From Pedobacter segetis (GTDB taxonomy: Bacteria; Bacteroidota; Bacteroidia; Sphingobacteriales; Sphingobacteriaceae): a stretch of DNA of 64,000 bases. Positions 18,466-28,658 of this stretch are shown here, in pieces; within the stretch, counting starts at the first letter, position 1; each line of letters opens with the position of its first letter. Location: NCBI RefSeq assembly GCF_016623585.1, contig NZ_JAEHFY010000008.1, positions 62,001-126,000 on the forward strand, written 5' to 3'. Both the position numbers and the translations under genes were made by a program. A model generated the notes under the pieces. The model was not told where the DNA came from and made no database searches. It saw nothing but the letters and a program-made list of their open reading frames with translations.

Positions 18466-19644
18466 TCAATCTTCATCGCTTACACCTCTTCTGATTACTG
18501 GCATTCCTAATATCTTGTACATATCATCAATTTGGTTAATGCTACCGTTTACCAAGTTACTTAAGATAACAATGGTAATGTCTCTTTTCATATCCCTTAA
18601 GAAGATATGGCGGAAACCATGCCACCAGCCTGTGTGATAGATTACCTGCTCATTTTTGGTAGAATCTACAAACATCCGCCAGCCTAAACCATACCCAAAA
18701 TATTGATTTTGTAATTTACTGTGAGGTGTGTAAGCAGAATCTAAAGTTGATTTTTTTAGTAATAAACCATCCCTTAAAGCCCTATCAAATAAAAATAGAT
18801 CTTCTACCGTAGAATAAACTCCCTTATCCCCGGTAGGGCCGTCTAAAAAATTTTGCCTAACAGATCTTCTCCAAACCCTATCATGGCCCACCACATCAAC
18901 AGGTATTTTTTCATATTTAGCAGTACTGTAAATTGCGGTATGTTTCATCCCGGCAGGGTTAAAAACATTTTGTTTCATAAAAATATCAAAGTCCTCACCA
19001 CTTATTTTTTCTACAATTGCGGCCAATAGCATAAAATTGGTGTTGTTATAATGAAATTGCCGGTTAGGCGGGAAATAGGGGGCCGGTTTATATTGAGCGT
19101 AAAGTTTAATCACATCTTGGTTAGTCATCGCTTTATACTTGTCTTTCCAAATGCCATCAGTAAAATAAACATAGTTATTTAAGCCTGATCTATGGCTCAG
19201 TAGCATTTCTATGGTAATGCCTTTGTAAGGAAATTCGGGATAAAACTCATCAACTGTTTGTGATAATTTCAATTTTCCACGTTCCATTAACATCAATACC
19301 GCTGTACCCGTCATGGTTTTGGAAATGGAAGCCAGTTGGAATTGCGAACCCATTTTTAGAGAATCGCGATGAAGATAATCTGCCCAGCCAAAATGCCCTT
19401 CATAAATTATTTTCCCTTTTTTTGCGATGAGTACATTCCCGTTAAAATTCCTTTTTTTATGTATATCGGTAAAATATTCATCAAGTTTTTTATCGGCCTT
19501 TGCCGGATTATAAATTAATAGAAGACTATCTCTTTTGGGATCGATTTTATTTTCTTCAACTTTTTGTTTTGAACTACTTGAAGAGCAGGCTGATAAAAAT
19601 AAAGGAATTGAAAGAAGGAGAATCGGCAGCTTAAATCTGATCAT
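18466..19644 (-). CDS. serine hydrolase lipoprotein, class C beta-lactamase / penicillin-binding fold
   Basis: A 392-residue exported lipoprotein with lipobox LFLSAC (Cys20). The class C beta-lactamase-fold motifs are in order: S106-I-S-K109 (nucleophile and base), Y199-N-N201 (YxN), and HTGWWHG near residue 345 in place of KTG. Such proteins are D-alanyl-D-alanine peptidases or esterases more often than true beta-lactamases, and the HTG triad supports that. It is probably in the periplasm, attached to a membrane. It stands alone, with 300 nt of hairpin-rich spacer before it. Confidence 0.88.
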   Translation of the reverse strand: MIRFKLPILLLSIPLFLSACSSSSSKQKVEENKIDPKRDSLLLIYNPAKADKKLDEYFTDIHKKRNFNGNVLIAKKGKIIYEGHFGWADYLHRDSLKMGSQFQLASISKTMTGTAVLMLMERGKLKLSQTVDEFYPEFPYKGITIEMLLSHRSGLNNYVYFTDGIWKDKYKAMTNQDVIKLYAQYKPAPYFPPNRQFHYNNTNFMLLAAIVEKISGEDFDIFMKQNVFNPAGMKHTAIYSTAKYEKIPVDVVGHDRVWRRSVRQNFLDGPTGDKGVYSTVEDLFLFDRALRDGLLLKKSTLDSAYTPHSKLQNQYFGYGLGWRMFVDSTKNEQVIYHTGWWHGFRHIFLRDMKRDITIVILSNLVNGSINQIDDMYKILGMPVIRRGVSDED

Positions 19645-19795
19645 TTTTTGTTTTTGATTGTAACGAAGCGGAAAATTATAAATTATATCAGGATATAATT
19701 AAAGGAGTTTTAAACAATTTTAAAACGTATCGGTTATGTTGCAAAAGCATAAAATTTTTATTTTCTCTTTTTGCGTTAACGATTGAAGCGGCATC

Positions 19796-19841
19796 CTTTT
19801 TGGCTTTTTCTGCCAAAAAGATATATCCGCCAGTTGGCGGA
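19796..19841. repeat. tandem perfect hairpins in the serine hydrolase / fumC spacer
   Basis: CTTTTTGGC-TTTTTCT-GCCAAAAAG (9-bp stem, 19796-19820) is followed by TCCGCCA-GT-TGGCGGA (7-bp stem, 19826-19841). The spacer 19645-19950 has no other feature and lies upstream of both divergent genes, so these are not terminators of annotated genes. They look like a dispersed intergenic repeat; this is inferred. Confidence 0.5.
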
Positions 19842-19950
19842 GTTTTAAAACGCCCAAATAAAAATCGCTCTACAACAATAAAATCTTTAATAAGATAATT
19901 ACCAATTGTAAAATCTTAATTTAGCAATATCAATAAAAATCATAATAAAA

Positions 19951-21348
19951 ATGGAATACAGGATAGAACACGATACCATGGGAGAGGTTAAAGTTCCCGC
20001 AGATAAATATTGGGGGGCCCAAACCGAACGATCAAGAAATAACTTTAAAATTGGGCCAGAGGCCTCTATGCCTAAAGAAATTATCCATGCTTTTGCGCAT
20101 CTAAAAAAGGCAGCTGCCATGGCCAATACAGAATTAGGGGTTTTAACCGACCAAAAAAGGGACTTAATTGCCAAAGCCTGCGATGAGATTTTAACCGGCA
20201 AGCTTGATGGGCAATTTCCATTGGTAATTTGGCAAACGGGATCGGGTACACAATCTAACATGAACGCCAACGAAGTGATAGCCAATAAAGCACACGTGAT
20301 GAACGGTGGGTCTTTAACGGATGATAAAAAAGTTCTGCATCCTAATGATGATGTTAATAAATCACAATCATCTAACGATACCTTCCCAACGGCCATGCAC
20401 ATTGCTACCTACAAACAAGTGGTAGAGATCACTTTGCCCGGTATAACTTTATTGAGAGATACATTAACCAAAAAATCTGAAGAGTTTGCGAAGATTACAA
20501 AAACCGGCCGCACCCATTTTATGGATGCAACACCACTAACCTTGGGACAAGAATTTTCTGGTTATGCACAACAATTAACAAATTCTATCAAAACTATAAA
20601 TAACGCTTTAGAAGCGGTTAAGGAATTAGCGTTGGGTGGTACAGCGGTTGGTACGGGATTAAATACGCCAAAAGGCTATGATGTTTTGGTTGCTAAATAC
20701 ATTGCCCAACTTACAGGTTTGCCATTTATAACGGCTCCAAATAAGTTTGAAGCTTTAGCCGCACATGATGCCATGGTAGAAATGTCTGGAGCTTTAAAAA
20801 GGGCAGCAGTTTCATTGATGAAAATTGCCAACGATATAAGGATGTTAAGTTCTGGCCCACGTTGTGGAATTGGGGAGATCATCATCCCAGATAACGAGCC
20901 AGGTTCTTCTATTATGCCGGGCAAAGTAAACCCAACACAGCCAGAGGCATTAACAATGGTTTGTGCACAAGTGATGGGTAATGATGTTGCGGTTTCTATC
21001 GGTGGATCTACTGGACATTTTGAATTAAATGTTTTTAAACCCGTTATTGCTGCTAATGTATTGCAATCTGCCCGTTTAATTGGCGATGCCTGCGTTTCAT
21101 TTAACAATAATTGCGCTAAAGGAATACTCCCTAATTTGCCAGAAATCCAAAAACATTTAGAAAATTCTTTAATGTTGGTTACGGCTTTAAACCCTCATAT
21201 TGGCTACGAAAATGCTGCCAAGATTGCTAAAAAAGCGCATAAAGAAAACAAAACTTTGCGTGAAGCAGCGGTTGAAAGTGGCTTGCTTACTTCAGAGCAG
21301 TTTACACAATGGGTTAAACCAGAGGATATGGTTGGCTCTTTAAAATAA
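19951..21348 (+). CDS. fumC: fumarate hydratase class II
   Basis: The 465-residue class II fumarase interconverts fumarate and L-malate in the TCA cycle as a cytosolic homotetramer. It has the superfamily signature [15 protein letters not shown] (near residue 313), the [13 protein letters not shown] segment and the [21 protein letters not shown] substrate-binding region. It needs no iron-sulfur cluster, unlike class I. It is full length with an ATG start, and a clear terminator 32 nt after the stop makes it a single-gene unit. Confidence 0.97.
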   Translation: MEYRIEHDTMGEVKVPADKYWGAQTERSRNNFKIGPEASMPKEIIHAFAHLKKAAAMANTELGVLTDQKRDLIAKACDEILTGKLDGQFPLVIWQTGSGTQSNMNANEVIANKAHVMNGGSLTDDKKVLHPNDDVNKSQSSNDTFPTAMHIATYKQVVEITLPGITLLRDTLTKKSEEFAKITKTGRTHFMDATPLTLGQEFSGYAQQLTNSIKTINNALEAVKELALGGTAVGTGLNTPKGYDVLVAKYIAQLTGLPFITAPNKFEALAAHDAMVEMSGALKRAAVSLMKIANDIRMLSSGPRCGIGEIIIPDNEPGSSIMPGKVNPTQPEALTMVCAQVMGNDVAVSIGGSTGHFELNVFKPVIAANVLQSARLIGDACVSFNNNCAKGILPNLPEIQKHLENSLMLVTALNPHIGYENAAKIAKKAHKENKTLREAAVESGLLTSEQFTQWVKPEDMVGSLK

Positions 21349-21379
21349 TCTTTATTAATTTTTTTATAAAGTATAAATT

Positions 21380-21416
21380 AAAACTTACGAGCTTTTTAAG
21401 CTTCGTAAGTTTTTTA
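21380..21416 (+). terminator. intrinsic terminator after fumC
   Basis: AAAACTTACGA-GC pairs with GC-TTCGTAAGTTTT (one bulge) around a short loop, followed by T6. It ends only 14 nt before the amidase start codon, so the amidase needs read-through or a promoter overlapping this site. Confidence 0.8.
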
Positions 21417-21430
21417 TTGTAAATATTATT

Positions 21431-22249
21431 ATGAAAACCCACTATTCTCTTTTCATTTCTTTATCGGCTTTATTGGTAGCCTGTTCCCCAAAACCTTATC
21501 AAGAGGCAAAAAAAATCCAAGAAGAAAAAGTGCAACAGGTGGCACAGAAAATGGACGTTAATTTAGCTCCAGTTTTGGTTGATTCCCTTGGAAATACCAT
21601 TCCTTCAAGCTATATCCCTACGGTAAATTTCGGCAGTCGTAAACCAGATTTCGTTATCATACACCATACCGCACAAGATTCTTTGGCACTTACCATAAAA
21701 ACCTTTACGTTAGAGCGCACCCAAGTAAGCGCACATTATGTAATTGGTAGAGACGGGCAGGTGGTACAAATGTTAAACGACGAATTAAGGGCCTGGCATG
21801 CCGGCCTAAGTAAATGGGGAAACAACGTGGATATGAATTCTTGTTCTATAGGGATAGAATTGGATAATAATGGATTAGAACCTTTTTCTGATCCACAGAT
21901 AAATAGCTTAATGATTTTACTCGCAAAACTTAAAACTACTTACAACATCCCAACGGCTAATTTTATTGGCCATTCTGATGTAGCCCCAAAAAGAAAACAA
22001 GACCCAAGCATTCTTTTCCCTTGGAAAAAACTGGCAGATAATGGTTTTGGCCTGTGGTATAAAACACCAGATATGCCCCCGTCTGCAGATTTTGATATAG
22101 AAAACGCATTAAGGAGGATTGGTTATGATACCAGTGATTTGCCTGCAGCAATCATCGCTTTTAAAAGGCATTTTGTACAAATAGATTTAAACCCAACAAT
22201 GGGCGATTGGGATAAATGTGTGTTGTACAATCTTTATAAAAAGTATTAG
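21431..22249 (+). CDS. N-acetylmuramoyl-L-alanine amidase lipoprotein (Amidase_2 type)
   Basis: A 272-residue protein with a lipoprotein signal (LLVACS, Cys near 18) and a zinc amidase domain from about 70 to 200. Candidate zinc ligands are His in VIIHHTAQ, His in RAWHAG and the GHSDVAPKRKQDP segment. A C-terminal helical part (about 215-272) resembles the peptidoglycan-binding tail of AmpD/AmiD-like enzymes. It cleaves the bond between MurNAc and the stem peptide, here probably at the outer membrane during wall turnover. Confidence 0.9.
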   Translation: MKTHYSLFISLSALLVACSPKPYQEAKKIQEEKVQQVAQKMDVNLAPVLVDSLGNTIPSSYIPTVNFGSRKPDFVIIHHTAQDSLALTIKTFTLERTQVSAHYVIGRDGQVVQMLNDELRAWHAGLSKWGNNVDMNSCSIGIELDNNGLEPFSDPQINSLMILLAKLKTTYNIPTANFIGHSDVAPKRKQDPSILFPWKKLADNGFGLWYKTPDMPPSADFDIENALRRIGYDTSDLPAAIIAFKRHFVQIDLNPTMGDWDKCVLYNLYKKY

Positions 22250-22355
22250 ATTAAAATTTGGTCGATCTTTTTGTAATAGAAAATTGCCATTTTTCTGTTA
22301 CCCATTAGCATCTAAAATTATTTAATTTTAAATTGCTTATCCTCAAATAATCAAT

Positions 22356-24719
22356 ATGAAAAAATATTTACTCGCCATTTCTTTTTTTGCCATTATTGCA
22401 ATTTCCCAAGCGCAAGAACTAGGTAAACTTACGGTTGATAAAATTATGAGAAACCCCGTTTGGATGGGAACTTCGCCAACGGAAATTCAGTGGAGTGCAG
22501 ATAGTAAAACCATTTATTTTCAATGGAACCCAGAAGCGGAGGGTAAAAGTTCAACCTATTTTATTACTACTTCAAACCTCAATCCACAAAAGCTAAATAA
22601 GCAGCAAGAGAAAAATTTACCTTCATTTACGGGGGTTTTAAATAAAGCCAAAAACCAAAAATTATACGAAAAGAACGGAGATATTTTTCTGTTGGATATT
22701 AAATCAGGAAAGTCTAAACAACTTACCAACACGATAGATAGGGAAACGGGTGTTGCTTTTAATAATGATGAAACTGCAGTTATTTATCAAAAAGGGGATA
22801 ATCTTTATCAGCAATCATTATTGAACGGGGAGTTAACTCAGCTTAGCAACTTCACAAGAAATAGGGATAAACCAGAACCAAAATTAAACGACCAAGAAAA
22901 ATGGTTAAAAGATGAGCAGTTTTCTTTGTTCGATATTCTTAAGAAAGAAAAGAAAGAAGAACTTGAAAACACTTTGGAGACAAATTTTAAGAAGGTAAAA
23001 AGACCCAAACAAATCAATATTGATGAAGCTTTATTGAATGGTTTGCAACTTAGCCCAAACGGAGATTATATTACCTATCGGTTGATAAAAAGAGGAGAAG
23101 GTAAAATAGCAAACGTTCCTGATTTTGTAGATTCTACTGGTTTTACAACTTCAATAAGCACACGTACAAAAGTGGGTGCGCCGCAATCAACTTCCGTATC
23201 TTATATATATGATATTAAAAAGGAGACCGTTATAAAAATAAATACCACAACTATTCCGGGTATTAAAGACCTTCCAGATTATGTAAAGGATTATCCAGCA
23301 CAACTCGCCGAAAGGCAAAAGAAAAATACCGATAGGGCAGTAAATATTGGCATACCAATTTGGAACCAAAAAGGTACAAAAGCAGTAGTAGCTATCTATT
23401 CTCAAGATAATAAAGACCGTTGGATAATGGAGTTGAACCCGCAAAATGGCACTTTAACTTTATTGGATAGGCAACGTGATGAAGCTTGGATCGGTGGCCC
23501 TGGCGTTGGTGGTTCTTATGGCGGGGGCAATTTAGATTGGATCGATGATGAGACCATTTATTTCCAGAGCGAGGCTTCTGGCTATTCCCATATTTACACT
23601 TTTAACACCCAAACAAAAACAAAGAAACAAATTACCAGCGGTAATTGGGAAGTTCAATCTTTAGACCTTTCGGCAGATAAAAAAACTTTTTATTTTACCG
23701 CAAATATAGCGCATCCGGGCATTATCCATTTTTATAAAATACCTGTTTCTGGTGGAAATTTGATTAGGCTTACGAGTATGAAAGGTGCAAATGAAGTAAG
23801 CCTTTCGCCAGATGAAAAATATTTGGCCATTAGATATAGCTATTCTAATAAACCATGGGAATTGTACCTTCAAGCTAATAAGGATGGAGCAAAGGCACAA
23901 AAAATCACGCACTCTACCACAAAAGAATTTGAATCTTACCCGTGGCGAGATCCAGAAATGATCACTTTCAATAATCGCTACGGGACAAAAATTTATGCCC
24001 GTTTATATCAAGCAAGTAATCCTGATGCTGCAAAACCTGCCGTAATATTTGTTCACGGGGCGGGTTATTTGCAAAATGTCGATTATAAATGGAGCGATTA
24101 TTTTAGGGAATATATGTTCCATAATTTTTTGGCCGATAATGGCTATACCGTTTTAGATATTGATTATACCGGAAGTGCGGGCTATGGCAGAGATTTTAGG
24201 ACTGGCATTTATAGGCACATGGGCGGTAAAGATTTAACCGATCAGGTTGATGGCGCAAAATTGCTGACAGAGAAATATGGGATTGATCCTAAACATATTG
24301 GTATTTACGGCGGTTCTTACGGCGGTTTTATTACCCTAATGGCCATGTTTACCCAGCCGGGTGTTTTTGCTGCCGGAGCGGGCTTACGGTCTGTTACAGA
24401 TTGGGCACATTATAACCACGGTTATACTTCTAATATTTTAAACGAACCTTATAACGATGAAAAAGCATATCAGCAAAGTTCCCCAATCAATTTTGCCGAT
24501 GGTTTAAAAGGACATTTATTGATGTGCCATGGTATGTTAGATTTGAATGTCCATTTTCAAGATATTGTGCGTTTAAGCCAGCGTTTGATAGAATTAAAGA
24601 AAGATAACTGGCAATTGGCCGTTTACCCAATAGAAAACCACGGGTTTGTAGAGCCAACAAGTTGGCGAGATGAATATTCTAGAATTTATAAATTGTTTGA
24701 AGAGAATTTAAAGAATTAA
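22356..24719 (+). CDS. S9 family peptidase (dipeptidyl peptidase IV / prolyl oligopeptidase type)
   Basis: A 787-residue secreted peptidase with signal peptide MKKYLLAISFFAIIAISQAQ. Residues about 30-540 form a beta-propeller of repeated strands, and about 560-787 an alpha/beta hydrolase domain. The nucleophile is Ser654 in GIYGGSYGGF; the acid Asp lies in MLDLNVHF and the His in ENHGF. These serine peptidases remove dipeptides from peptide N-termini, often after proline, and are common periplasmic enzymes in Bacteroidota. It stands alone and converges on murF. Confidence 0.94.
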   Translation: MKKYLLAISFFAIIAISQAQELGKLTVDKIMRNPVWMGTSPTEIQWSADSKTIYFQWNPEAEGKSSTYFITTSNLNPQKLNKQQEKNLPSFTGVLNKAKNQKLYEKNGDIFLLDIKSGKSKQLTNTIDRETGVAFNNDETAVIYQKGDNLYQQSLLNGELTQLSNFTRNRDKPEPKLNDQEKWLKDEQFSLFDILKKEKKEELENTLETNFKKVKRPKQINIDEALLNGLQLSPNGDYITYRLIKRGEGKIANVPDFVDSTGFTTSISTRTKVGAPQSTSVSYIYDIKKETVIKINTTTIPGIKDLPDYVKDYPAQLAERQKKNTDRAVNIGIPIWNQKGTKAVVAIYSQDNKDRWIMELNPQNGTLTLLDRQRDEAWIGGPGVGGSYGGGNLDWIDDETIYFQSEASGYSHIYTFNTQTKTKKQITSGNWEVQSLDLSADKKTFYFTANIAHPGIIHFYKIPVSGGNLIRLTSMKGANEVSLSPDEKYLAIRYSYSNKPWELYLQANKDGAKAQKITHSTTKEFESYPWRDPEMITFNNRYGTKIYARLYQASNPDAAKPAVIFVHGAGYLQNVDYKWSDYFREYMFHNFLADNGYTVLDIDYTGSAGYGRDFRTGIYRHMGGKDLTDQVDGAKLLTEKYGIDPKHIGIYGGSYGGFITLMAMFTQPGVFAAGAGLRSVTDWAHYNHGYTSNILNEPYNDEKAYQQSSPINFADGLKGHLLMCHGMLDLNVHFQDIVRLSQRLIELKKDNWQLAVYPIENHGFVEPTSWRDEYSRIYKLFEENLKN

Positions 24720-24768
24720 GGAGCTTTGAATTTATTGATGGGGCCATGGATTAATATAAGTCTGTAAA

Positions 24769-26064
24769 TCATAAAAATCCCATCAAACTTTCCAATTTCA
24801 TGCCCCTTGATCCTTTTACCAAAACCAAAGCATCTTTTATTTTTTGGTTTTTTAAATGATTTTTTGCCTGTTCTGTAGATTCAAAAAATTTTAGGTGCTG
24901 ATCATCCCTTTTTTGTTGGAAAAAATATTTCCCGATGAATATAATCTCGTTAAATTGATAGGACAAGGTTTTTACTATCAAATTTAGATGTTCTAATTCT
25001 GTTTCAACACCTAACTCAAACATATCTCCCAAAACCAATATTTTTTTATCGGCTTTAAGCTGATTAATGTTTTCTATGGCCACCAACATACTGCTGGGGT
25101 TGGCGTTATAAAAATCGCAAATAACGGTGTTATTTTTGGTTTTTACGATTTGGGAACGGTTGTTTTGAGGTTGATAACACTTTATTCCATTGTTTATTTC
25201 ATCGGGCGAAAACCCAAAAATTAAGCCTATTGCGATACCGGCTAAAATATTCTCGAAATTATAAGCACCGGTTAACCCGCTTAAAACCTGATGGCTTTTG
25301 TTTTGGTAAATCCATTTGATACCTAAAAAAGGTTGGTTAGAAACCAGTTCGCCAAAAACTTGGTTATCTGTACCTTTACCATAAAAAATTTTGTGGTTAA
25401 TATTTCTTTGGGCAGCCATTTGGGTAAGCGCATCACTATCTTTATTGATAAATGCCGTTCCGTTGGTTTTTTCTAAAAAATCATACAGCTCACCTTTACC
25501 TTTTTTTATGCCTTCCACACCACCAAAGCCTTCTAAATGAGCTTTGCCGATATTTGTTATTAGGCCATAATTAGGTCGGCATATTTCGCAAAGCATTTCA
25601 ATTTCTTTTTGATGATTTGCACCCATTTCAATTATCGCAATTTCATGGGTTTTGTTTATTTCAAGCAGAGTTAAGGGTACGCCAATATGATTGTTAAGGT
25701 TGCCAGAAGTTGCCAAAGTGTTAAATTTTTGGGAGAGGATGCTATTGATCAACTCCTTTGTGGTTGTTTTACCGTTAGATCCTGTGAGGCCAATTACCGG
25801 AATAGTCAGTTGTTCTCTATGATGTTTGGCTAGTTCTTGTAATGCAATTAAGGTATCATCAACTAAAATATATCGATCATTTTTTTTATAGATGGGATTA
25901 TCAATCACAGCATAAGCAGCACCGCTTTCTAAAGCAGTTTGGGCAAAGGTATTTGCATCAAAGTTCTCTCCCTTTAAAGCAAAAAACAGGCAATCTTTAA
26001 TTATTTTGCGTGTATCTGTACAAACCTTCGGATGTGATAGATAAACTTGATATAAACTCTTCAT
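24769..26064 (-). CDS. murF: UDP-N-acetylmuramoyl-tripeptide--D-alanyl-D-alanine ligase
   Basis: The 431-residue Mur ligase adds D-Ala-D-Ala to UDP-MurNAc-tripeptide, the last cytoplasmic peptide step of wall synthesis. The three domains are visible: an N-terminal substrate domain (with DTRKI and FALKGENFDAN), a central ATPase domain with P-loop GLTGSNGKTTTKEL near 95-108, and a C-terminal Rossmann-like domain with DFYNANPSSM and VKGSRGMKLE. It lies outside the usual mur cluster and is monocistronic here, divergent from the MscS gene. Confidence 0.95.
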   Translation of the reverse strand: MKSLYQVYLSHPKVCTDTRKIIKDCLFFALKGENFDANTFAQTALESGAAYAVIDNPIYKKNDRYILVDDTLIALQELAKHHREQLTIPVIGLTGSNGKTTTKELINSILSQKFNTLATSGNLNNHIGVPLTLLEINKTHEIAIIEMGANHQKEIEMLCEICRPNYGLITNIGKAHLEGFGGVEGIKKGKGELYDFLEKTNGTAFINKDSDALTQMAAQRNINHKIFYGKGTDNQVFGELVSNQPFLGIKWIYQNKSHQVLSGLTGAYNFENILAGIAIGLIFGFSPDEINNGIKCYQPQNNRSQIVKTKNNTVICDFYNANPSSMLVAIENINQLKADKKILVLGDMFELGVETELEHLNLIVKTLSYQFNEIIFIGKYFFQQKRDDQHLKFFESTEQAKNHLKNQKIKDALVLVKGSRGMKLESLMGFL

Positions 26065-26253
26065 AAATGATAAATATAACTTGTAGAGGTTAAAAATAAT
26101 TAATGTTTCTGAATATGGTTTGCAATCTGTAAAGTAAAAATCATTAAATTAATTTATTTCGTAGCCATAATAGAAAAATTTACTAACCATCATAAAAAAT
26201 TGGTTAAATTATTGCTATTTTAAAGATATTAAGTTAACACTTTAAAGAATAAT

Positions 26254-27183
26254 ATGAATTTTGATAAAGCCTATAACCTGTTAGTTGGTAAGTTACAAAC
26301 TTGGTTTGCCGAAACCGTTAAATTACTACCAAATATTGTTTTAGCAGCCGTAGTATTGGTAATTGGGGTATTTGTAGCCAAGCTGATTAGAAAATATTCT
26401 TTTAAAATAATACAGAAATTCTCTTCTATACAAACTATCAATAAGCTTTTTTCTTCTTTCATGTACGTGATTTTTATACTGATCGCCATATTTACGGCAT
26501 TAAATATAATTGGTTTAGATAAGGCCGTAACCACGGTTTTAGCGGGTGCTGGTATTTTGGGTTTGGCCTTGGCTTTTGCTTTTCAAGATGTGGCGGCTAA
26601 TTTTATGTCGGGTATCTTTATGTCTTTTAGGCATCCTTTTGATGTTGGCGATTTGGTAACCGTTAATGATAAAATGGGAAGGATAGAAGCTATTAATTTA
26701 AGGGATACCACGTTAATTACCCTTCAAGGTCAACGTTTGATTATCCCTAACAAAAGCGTGTTTCAAAATTCAATAGAGAATTTTTCATCTACAGGTAAAA
26801 GGCGTTTAGATTTTTCTATCGGTATTTCTTATGGGGACGATTTAGAAAAAGTAAGAGGTTTAGTTGTAGCTTGTTTAACCGATTTAGAGTATAGATTAAA
26901 AGAAAAAGAAGTAGAAGTTTATTTTGATGAATTTGGCGATAGCTCCATCAATTTTAAATTGAGGATCTGGCTTAATTCTGTAGAACAAGCAGATTATTTG
27001 AATGCCAAAAGCGAAGCAATTATCTTGATCAAGAAAGCCTTCGATAATAACGACATCATGATCCCATTCCCGATAAGGACATTGGATTTTGGAATTAAAG
27101 GTGGAGAAAAACTATCTGAGATGAAGCTGAATTTATTGAACAGCGCTAAAACTTTAGATAGCAAATCAATTAAAGAAGATTAA
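26254..27183 (+). CDS. small-conductance mechanosensitive channel, MscS family
   Basis: A 309-residue inner-membrane channel with three N-terminal transmembrane helices (about 25-45, 62-85, 90-118). TM3 is the Gly/Ala-rich pore helix VLAGAGILGLALAFAFQDVA. It is followed by the MscS beta domain (GDLVTVNDKMGRIEAINLRDT) and an alpha/beta vestibule domain. MscS channels release solutes under hypo-osmotic shock. The size equals the E. coli MscS type without extra sensor domains. It converges with the transglycosylase gene 28 nt away. Confidence 0.95.
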   Translation: MNFDKAYNLLVGKLQTWFAETVKLLPNIVLAAVVLVIGVFVAKLIRKYSFKIIQKFSSIQTINKLFSSFMYVIFILIAIFTALNIIGLDKAVTTVLAGAGILGLALAFAFQDVAANFMSGIFMSFRHPFDVGDLVTVNDKMGRIEAINLRDTTLITLQGQRLIIPNKSVFQNSIENFSSTGKRRLDFSIGISYGDDLEKVRGLVVACLTDLEYRLKEKEVEVYFDEFGDSSINFKLRIWLNSVEQADYLNAKSEAIILIKKAFDNNDIMIPFPIRTLDFGIKGGEKLSEMKLNLLNSAKTLDSKSIKED

Positions 27184-27211
27184 AATTCAATTAAACGATC
27201 GGTTTTCGAGG

Positions 27212-28615
27212 TTATAGTTTAATCCTCAAAATTGCCCCTATGGTAAGGATACTAGATTTTAGCCCATTCCATTCTTTAATACGCTCAATAGTTGTATTTT
27301 CGAATCGTTCTGCAATGGCAGAAAGCGTGTCTCCGGCTTTTACTTTGTAAGCAATGTAACTTGGCTTTTTCTTTATGGGTTGTTTTACCTCATCAACAGG
27401 TTTGTTAACTACCAGTTTTTGCCCAATGGCGATGGTGTAATTTGGCAAATTGTTCCAAACCTTAATATCCTGAACTTCCACATCATAACTATCAGCAATT
27501 TTATTGAGGTTTTCTCCTTTTTGTACAATATGCGTAATTGTTTTAAAAGGTTTTGTGGGTTTTTGTATGGCATCTATAACTTTGATACTTTGATCTTCAT
27601 CCGCATTTAATGCGTCGAAAAAGTGGGTATAATCGTTATAGGTCAATTTTGGGATCACCAATCTTTTTGGGCTTTCTTTGGTTCCGTTTATCAGTTGTTT
27701 TTTATAAGATGGATTTAAGTTTTGAATATCTTTTTCATCTAAATTTAATGCAGAAGCAATATTATCAAATGATATGTACTTGTTAATGTAAATAGAATCT
27801 GTTTTTAAGATATTATCATCGTCATTTATCATTATTTGTGGATGCCTGCTATAATAATTCATAATGTAATTTGCGGCTATGAACGCAGGGACATAATTTC
27901 TTGTTTCGCTGGGTAGGTAACCTTGTATTTCCCAAAAATTTCTTGAGCCTCCCGCTTTTTCAATTGCTCTGGTTACGTTTCCTTTACCACAATTATAAGA
28001 AGCCAAGGCCAATAGCCAATCGCCAAGCTCATTATAAGCATCCCTTAAATAGGCAGCGGCAGCATAGCTAGCGGCAATAGGGTCTTTACGCTCATCAACA
28101 TAATTATCGATATTTAATCCATAAACCCTGCCCGTGGTGTACATAAATTGCCACATACCCGTAGCGCCAACCCTAGAAACAGCCATAGGGTTCATAGATG
28201 ATTCGATAATGGGCAAATATTTGAACTCTGACGGTACCTGATAAGCGGCTAATGCTTTTTCAAAAATAGGAAAATAGTACTTTCCTAAATTTACCATGTG
28301 CCCAACTTCTTCTTTTCTCTTGCTTAAAAATATATCTATATAGGTTTGAACGTAAGAATTGTAATCTAGAGGAATGGAAGCATGAAGTGAATCTAAACGA
28401 TACTTATAAACTAGGTTGGGATTATATTTAAAAAGTTCTAATTGAAGGTTAACATTTGCCGGGTCAAATAAGGTATCGGTTTTAATGAGTTGTTTAATGA
28501 GCCTTGCTTCCTTTGCGTTAAGCTTGATCTTTTTTAAGGTATCTGATTTAAAAGCAAAGGTTGATAAGTTTATTAAAAAAATAAAACTGGTGGTTAGCAC
28601 AACAATTTTTCTCAT
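27212..28615 (-). CDS. membrane-bound lytic transglycosylase with two LysM domains (MltD-like)
   Basis: A 467-residue secreted enzyme with a signal peptide (about 1-22), a GH23 lysozyme-like domain (about 115-260), and two C-terminal LysM domains (about 365-410 and 420-466: VQKGENLNKIADSY and VKAGDTLSAIAERF). The catalytic Glu138 lies in LPIIESSMNP, followed by SRVGATGMWQF. It cleaves glycan strands to 1,6-anhydro-MurNAc, and LysM holds it on peptidoglycan. It is the last gene of the minus-strand series, 43 nt after gatA. Confidence 0.95.
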   Translation of the reverse strand: MRKIVVLTTSFIFLINLSTFAFKSDTLKKIKLNAKEARLIKQLIKTDTLFDPANVNLQLELFKYNPNLVYKYRLDSLHASIPLDYNSYVQTYIDIFLSKRKEEVGHMVNLGKYYFPIFEKALAAYQVPSEFKYLPIIESSMNPMAVSRVGATGMWQFMYTTGRVYGLNIDNYVDERKDPIAASYAAAAYLRDAYNELGDWLLALASYNCGKGNVTRAIEKAGGSRNFWEIQGYLPSETRNYVPAFIAANYIMNYYSRHPQIMINDDDNILKTDSIYINKYISFDNIASALNLDEKDIQNLNPSYKKQLINGTKESPKRLVIPKLTYNDYTHFFDALNADEDQSIKVIDAIQKPTKPFKTITHIVQKGENLNKIADSYDVEVQDIKVWNNLPNYTIAIGQKLVVNKPVDEVKQPIKKKPSYIAYKVKAGDTLSAIAERFENTTIERIKEWNGLKSSILTIGAILRIKL

Positions 28616-28658
28616 TTTTTAAGCTTTAAACCGATGCAAATGACCGGAGAAATTAATA

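Noticed and set aside
18466-19644. True antibiotic-resistance beta-lactamase
   Set aside because: HTG replaces KTG and the protein is a lipoprotein of the broad serine-hydrolase family, so a resistance function is not supported.
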